Shown here piece after piece: positions 61,439 to 64,000 of a stretch of 64,000 bases of DNA (position 1 is the first letter of the stretch; each line of letters begins with the position of its first letter). The notes under the pieces are model-generated. The model was not told the origin of the DNA. It did no database searches and was given only the letters and a program-made list of their open reading frames with translations. Both the position numbers and the translations under genes were made by a program. This stretch comes from Gilvimarinus chinensis DSM 19667 (GTDB lineage Bacteria > Pseudomonadota > Gammaproteobacteria > Pseudomonadales > Cellvibrionaceae), in contig NZ_KB898707.1 in assembly GCF_000377745.1 (NCBI RefSeq), positions 244,482 to 308,481 on the forward strand. The letters are read 5' to 3'.

Positions 61439-61440
61439 GA

Positions 61441-62304
61441 CTAGGCCTCCGCTGCCGATAAGACGTCGTGGGGCTTACGGCCAGTCAATTTAGGCTGTAG
61501 CTCGTAAGCGAGCTCCAACATGGTCTCCTGCGCGCTTGGGGTCTTTCCCCGGCGCTTAGGTTCAAAGCGATGTGCCGGCTCAGAACGTCCGGCAGCTTTG
61601 TTGTAGGCGGCAATATCGGGAACAATGGTTTTAAGCACCCGGACCATGCCATCGCCAACTTCATCGAACTCCCTGCTAAGCCATTCAGCCATCTCGCGTG
61701 AGTCGTTGGTTCGCCCCATGCGGTTGATCAATGCGTTGCAGGTAGGGAGGGGGCGGCCAGCAATGGTGGTTTTCATACCTGGCGCCGGGAGCAGGGAACG
61801 CAGCATATTGACTGTGCCGGTCACAAACTCGGTCGAGTCCAAATAATTGGGTACAACAGGGCTGATTACCTCATCCGAGGCCAAAATTACGGCCTCCTGA
61901 AGCAGGCCTATGGCGCCCTGGGTATCAACAATGATGTAATCGTACTCGGTCGCCAGCTTCTGGAGTGCCATGTGGAAATACAGGACATGACTGCTGGACT
62001 CGCGAAGGAAGGGCAGGATCGGACCGCCTTTGTCGCCCTTGGAGTCATCGTTGACAATGATATCCAGATTTGGAAATCCGGTGTGGCTGATACAGCCCTC
62101 GGGGTCTGTCGTCGTAATTAATTGAGTCAGGCCTGAGTCGGCCGGGAAGGGGATATTGAAATACTTGCTCAAGTTTTGAGCGAAGTCAGTATCAATAAGA
62201 AGTGTGCGTTGCCCTAAATCTGCAAAGATTGCAGCTAGGTTCACTGAGATAGAAGTTTTACCGACTCCACCTTTGGTGGAAACTAAAGAATAGACTTTGG
62301 CCAT
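61441..62304 (-). CDS. parA: ParA/Soj partition ATPase of the ICE
   Basis: A 287-residue deviant Walker A ATPase: VYSLVSTKGGVGKTSISVNLAAIFADLGQRTLLIDTD and YIIVDTQGAIGLLQEAV. ATG 62304 follows TTGGAGGG. Soj next to the tRNA attachment site is a hallmark of PFGI-1/PAPI-1-class ICEs and is needed for stable maintenance after excision. Confidence 0.93.
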   Translation of the reverse strand: MAKVYSLVSTKGGVGKTSISVNLAAIFADLGQRTLLIDTDFAQNLSKYFNIPFPADSGLTQLITTTDPEGCISHTGFPNLDIIVNDDSKGDKGGPILPFLRESSSHVLYFHMALQKLATEYDYIIVDTQGAIGLLQEAVILASDEVISPVVPNYLDSTEFVTGTVNMLRSLLPAPGMKTTIAGRPLPTCNALINRMGRTNDSREMAEWLSREFDEVGDGMVRVLKTIVPDIAAYNKAAGRSEPAHRFEPKRRGKTPSAQETMLELAYELQPKLTGRKPHDVLSAAEA

Positions 62305-62383
62305 AGAGCCCTCCAACCGTTGATTTAACGCAACGATTAAGAACTCATGGTCCAAAGAAGTGGGCTTACTACCACTTAGAAAA

Positions 62384-62460
62384 TGGTAGCTAGGGGCGGA
62401 CTTGAACCGCCGACCCCAGCATTATGAGTGCTGTGCTCTAACCAGCTGAGCTACCTAGCC
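62384..62460 (-). tRNA. tRNA-Met (CAT), probable ICE attachment site
   Basis: A 77-base gene including encoded CCA (62384-62386). Anticodon stem-loop CAGCA-CTCATAA-TGCTG gives CAT; the D arm (AGCTCAGCTGGTTAGAGC) and T arm (GGCGG-TTCAAGT-CCGCC) are complete. It closely resembles elongator tRNA-Met. Position 1 is G and position 72 is T, a G-U pair in the acceptor stem. The 3' end faces the ICE and parA is about 80 bp away, so it is the likely integration site. Confidence 0.95.
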
Positions 62461-62547
62461 ACATGTCTTGAGGGCGCGTATTTTCACCACATGAGGGGTT
62501 AAAGTCAAGGGTGATTTTGAATTTTTTGTCTTCGCGCCCTGTTTTGC

Positions 62548-63639
62548 TTAAACGTTGAACCGGAAGTGGACGATGTCGCCGTCTTTGACGATGTAGTCTT
62601 TGCCTTCCAGGCGCCATTTGCCGGCGTCTTTGGCGCCTTGCTCGCCGCCGAGTTCAATAAAGTCTTCGTAGCTGACCACTTCGGCACGGATAAAGCCTTT
62701 TTCGAAGTCGGTGTGAATTTTACCGGCCGCTTGGGGGGCGGTGGCGCCTACGGGGATGGTCCAGGCGCGCACTTCTTTGACGCCGGCGGTAAAGTAGGTG
62801 TGTAAACCTAATAAATCGTAACCGCCGCGAATTACGCGGTTGAGGCCCGGCTCGTCCATACCGAGGGCTTCGAGAAATTCGGTTTTCTCTTCGTCGTCCA
62901 ACTCGCTGATTTCCGCTTCAATTTTGTTGCAGATAGGGACCACCACGGCGTTTTCTGCGGCGGCGATAGCGCGCACTTTATCCAGGTGTGGGTTGTCCTC
63001 AAAACCGTCTTCAGCGACGTTGGCAATGTACATGGTGGGCTTGAGGGTCATCAGGCTCAGCTCACGCAACTGCTTTCTTTCGTCGTCGGTTAAATCAAAC
63101 GAGCGCAGCGGTTTGGCTTCGTCCAGGTGCGGCTGAATTTTCTCCAGCAGTGCTTTCATGGCAATGGCGTGTTTGTCCTGGCCTTTGGCGGCTTTGGCAA
63201 AGCGCTGAATGGCTTTTTCCACGGTTTCCAGATCAGCCAGTGCCAGTTCGGTATTGATCACGTCAATGTCCGAAGCGGGGTTAATGGTGCCGTCAACATG
63301 AATCACGTTTTCGTCTTCAAAGCAGCGCACCACGTGGGCAATGGCATCGGTTTCGCGAATATTGGCGAGGAACTTGTTGCCCAGGCCTTCGCCCTTGGAG
63401 GCGCCAGCCACCAAGCCCGCGATGTCCACAAACTCCATGGTGGTGGCAATGACCTTCTCGGGTTTTACGATAGCGGCAATTTTGTCCTGACGGGGGTCGG
63501 GTACGGCAACTACACCAGCGTTAGGCTCAATGGTGCAAAAGGGGAAGTTTTCGGCGCCAATGCCCGCTTTGGTCAGCGCGTTAAACAGGGTGGATTTACC
63601 CACGTTGGGAAGTCCGACAATACCGCAATTAAAGCCCAT
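62548..63639 (-). CDS. ychF: Redox-regulated ATPase/GTPase YchF (Obg family)
   Basis: A 363-residue P-loop NTPase. [26 protein letters not shown] (G1), [38 protein letters not shown] (G3 region), NVAED and NKIEAE (NKxE-like), and a C-terminal TGS-like domain ending [14 protein letters not shown]. It is a chromosomal housekeeping gene flanking the ICE. Confidence 0.97.
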   Translation of the reverse strand: MGFNCGIVGLPNVGKSTLFNALTKAGIGAENFPFCTIEPNAGVVAVPDPRQDKIAAIVKPEKVIATTMEFVDIAGLVAGASKGEGLGNKFLANIRETDAIAHVVRCFEDENVIHVDGTINPASDIDVINTELALADLETVEKAIQRFAKAAKGQDKHAIAMKALLEKIQPHLDEAKPLRSFDLTDDERKQLRELSLMTLKPTMYIANVAEDGFEDNPHLDKVRAIAAAENAVVVPICNKIEAEISELDDEEKTEFLEALGMDEPGLNRVIRGGYDLLGLHTYFTAGVKEVRAWTIPVGATAPQAAGKIHTDFEKGFIRAEVVSYEDFIELGGEQGAKDAGKWRLEGKDYIVKDGDIVHFRFNV

Positions 63640-63767
63640 GAATCTATCTCTTTACCGAATGTGAAAATAGGCCGGGATTATACATGAATTAGTGGCGAAT
63701 TTATGGTCGATGGGAAGGCATAGGTTATAACGTTTGGTTGTGGGGGCTTACGGGAGAGAAGCAGCCC

Positions 63768-63807
63768 CCAGCCCCTATGCACGGTTAGAGGCGTCCATAG
63801 GGGCTGG
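63768..63807. terminator. Long inverted repeat downstream of the oxidase gene
   Basis: CCAGCCCCTATG and CATAGGGGCTGG, perfect 12-bp arms around a 16-base loop, 8 bp past the stop of the minus-strand gene at 63815. No T-run on either side; probably a transcription end or mRNA hairpin. Confidence 0.55.
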
Positions 63808-63814
63808 TATAGGC

Positions 63815-64000
63815 TTAGCCTTGGTAGGCTGCCAGTAACACCTGCAGTGGGTGGGGCAGGCGTTGATTCAATAGGCGTTTAACCTGACTGCGGCAGGAGT
63901 AGCCTGTGGCGGTGAGTTTGTCGATGTTGTCGGGGTCGGTTACGACGGATTCCCAGCTCAAGGAAAATATTTTCTTTGAGGTTTCGACATTGTTGCGTTC
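63815..64000 (-). CDS. FAD/Fe-S oxidase C-terminus (D-lactate dehydrogenase/YdiJ-like), partial
   Basis: The last 61 codons of a minus-strand gene that continues past the window. TGYSCRSQVKRLLNQRLPHPLQVLLAAYQ is typical of the C-terminal end of large FAD- and iron-sulfur-containing dehydrogenases related to D-lactate or 2-hydroxyglutarate oxidases. Chromosomal context. The rest cannot be seen. Confidence 0.65.
   Translation of the reverse strand, partial: ERNNVETSKKIFSLSWESVVTDPDNIDKLTATGYSCRSQVKRLLNQRLPHPLQVLLAAYQG

Noticed and set aside
63127-63687. 186-codon + strand ORF opposite ychF
   Set aside because: Antisense shadow of a housekeeping gene with biased codon use; no family features.

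Overview
The window is the inside and right end of a large integrative conjugative element (ICE) of the PFGI-1/pKLC102/SPI-7-like class. It sits in a gammaproteobacterial chromosome. The element runs from base 1 to an elongator tRNA-Met gene at 62384-62460. Beyond the tRNA is ordinary chromosome: ychF, then the end of an FAD/Fe-S oxidase gene. The ParA gene next to the tRNA 3' end, followed by the ParB, DUF2857, replication-protein and TIGR03761 genes, is the usual right-end order of this ICE class. The integrase end lies left of the window. The species cannot be named from this sequence.

Layout. (1) 1-7214: conjugation genes on the + strand (end of a VirB4-like ATPase, a TraI C-terminal-like domain, TIGR03757/03756/03755 family proteins, TraG-N) closed by a convergent DUF3742-like gene. 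(2) 7364-11625: a GNAT/DUF1778 toxin-antitoxin pair, an ICE topoisomerase, a four-copy short repeat and a secreted nuclease. (3) 11780-19724: copper resistance (two-component system, CopA, CopB, DUF411 and other periplasmic metal proteins). (4) 19814-29297: a czcCBA/PII/czcD efflux module bracketed by broken genes (SRAP and KfrA remnants on one side, a umuC remnant on the other). (5) 30062-36879: many small minus-strand genes with three anti-restriction-type proteins (ArdB, ArdC, orphan N6 methylase) and a RadC-like protein. Several have similar hairpin leaders, resembling the anti-defence leading region of conjugative elements. (6) 37546-42914: an array of integron gene cassettes separated by attC sites, with no integrase in view. 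(7) 42938-54372: a conjugative type IV pilus operon (PilL N O P Q R S V-like) on the minus strand. (8) 54404-62304: SSB, replication and partition genes.

The main discovery is in region 6. One cassette carries two overlapping genes: a protein with a SMEK-like N-terminus and an APAZ-like C-terminus, then a short prokaryotic Argonaute (MID-PIWI) whose catalytic positions look lost. This looks like a short-pAgo abortive defence system related in layout to SPARTA, SPARSA and SPARDA, but with a different effector, carried as a mobile integron cassette inside an ICE. Neighbouring cassettes encode a SEC-C protein, a HEPN-like protein with an RNxxxH motif and a Cas2-like protein. A second unexplained feature is an exact 5 x 48 bp tandem repeat at 57178-57417, inside a translationally coupled reading frame, whose palindromic stems vary in a compensatory way.

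Family names come from recognising sequence motifs by eye. No database search was run.
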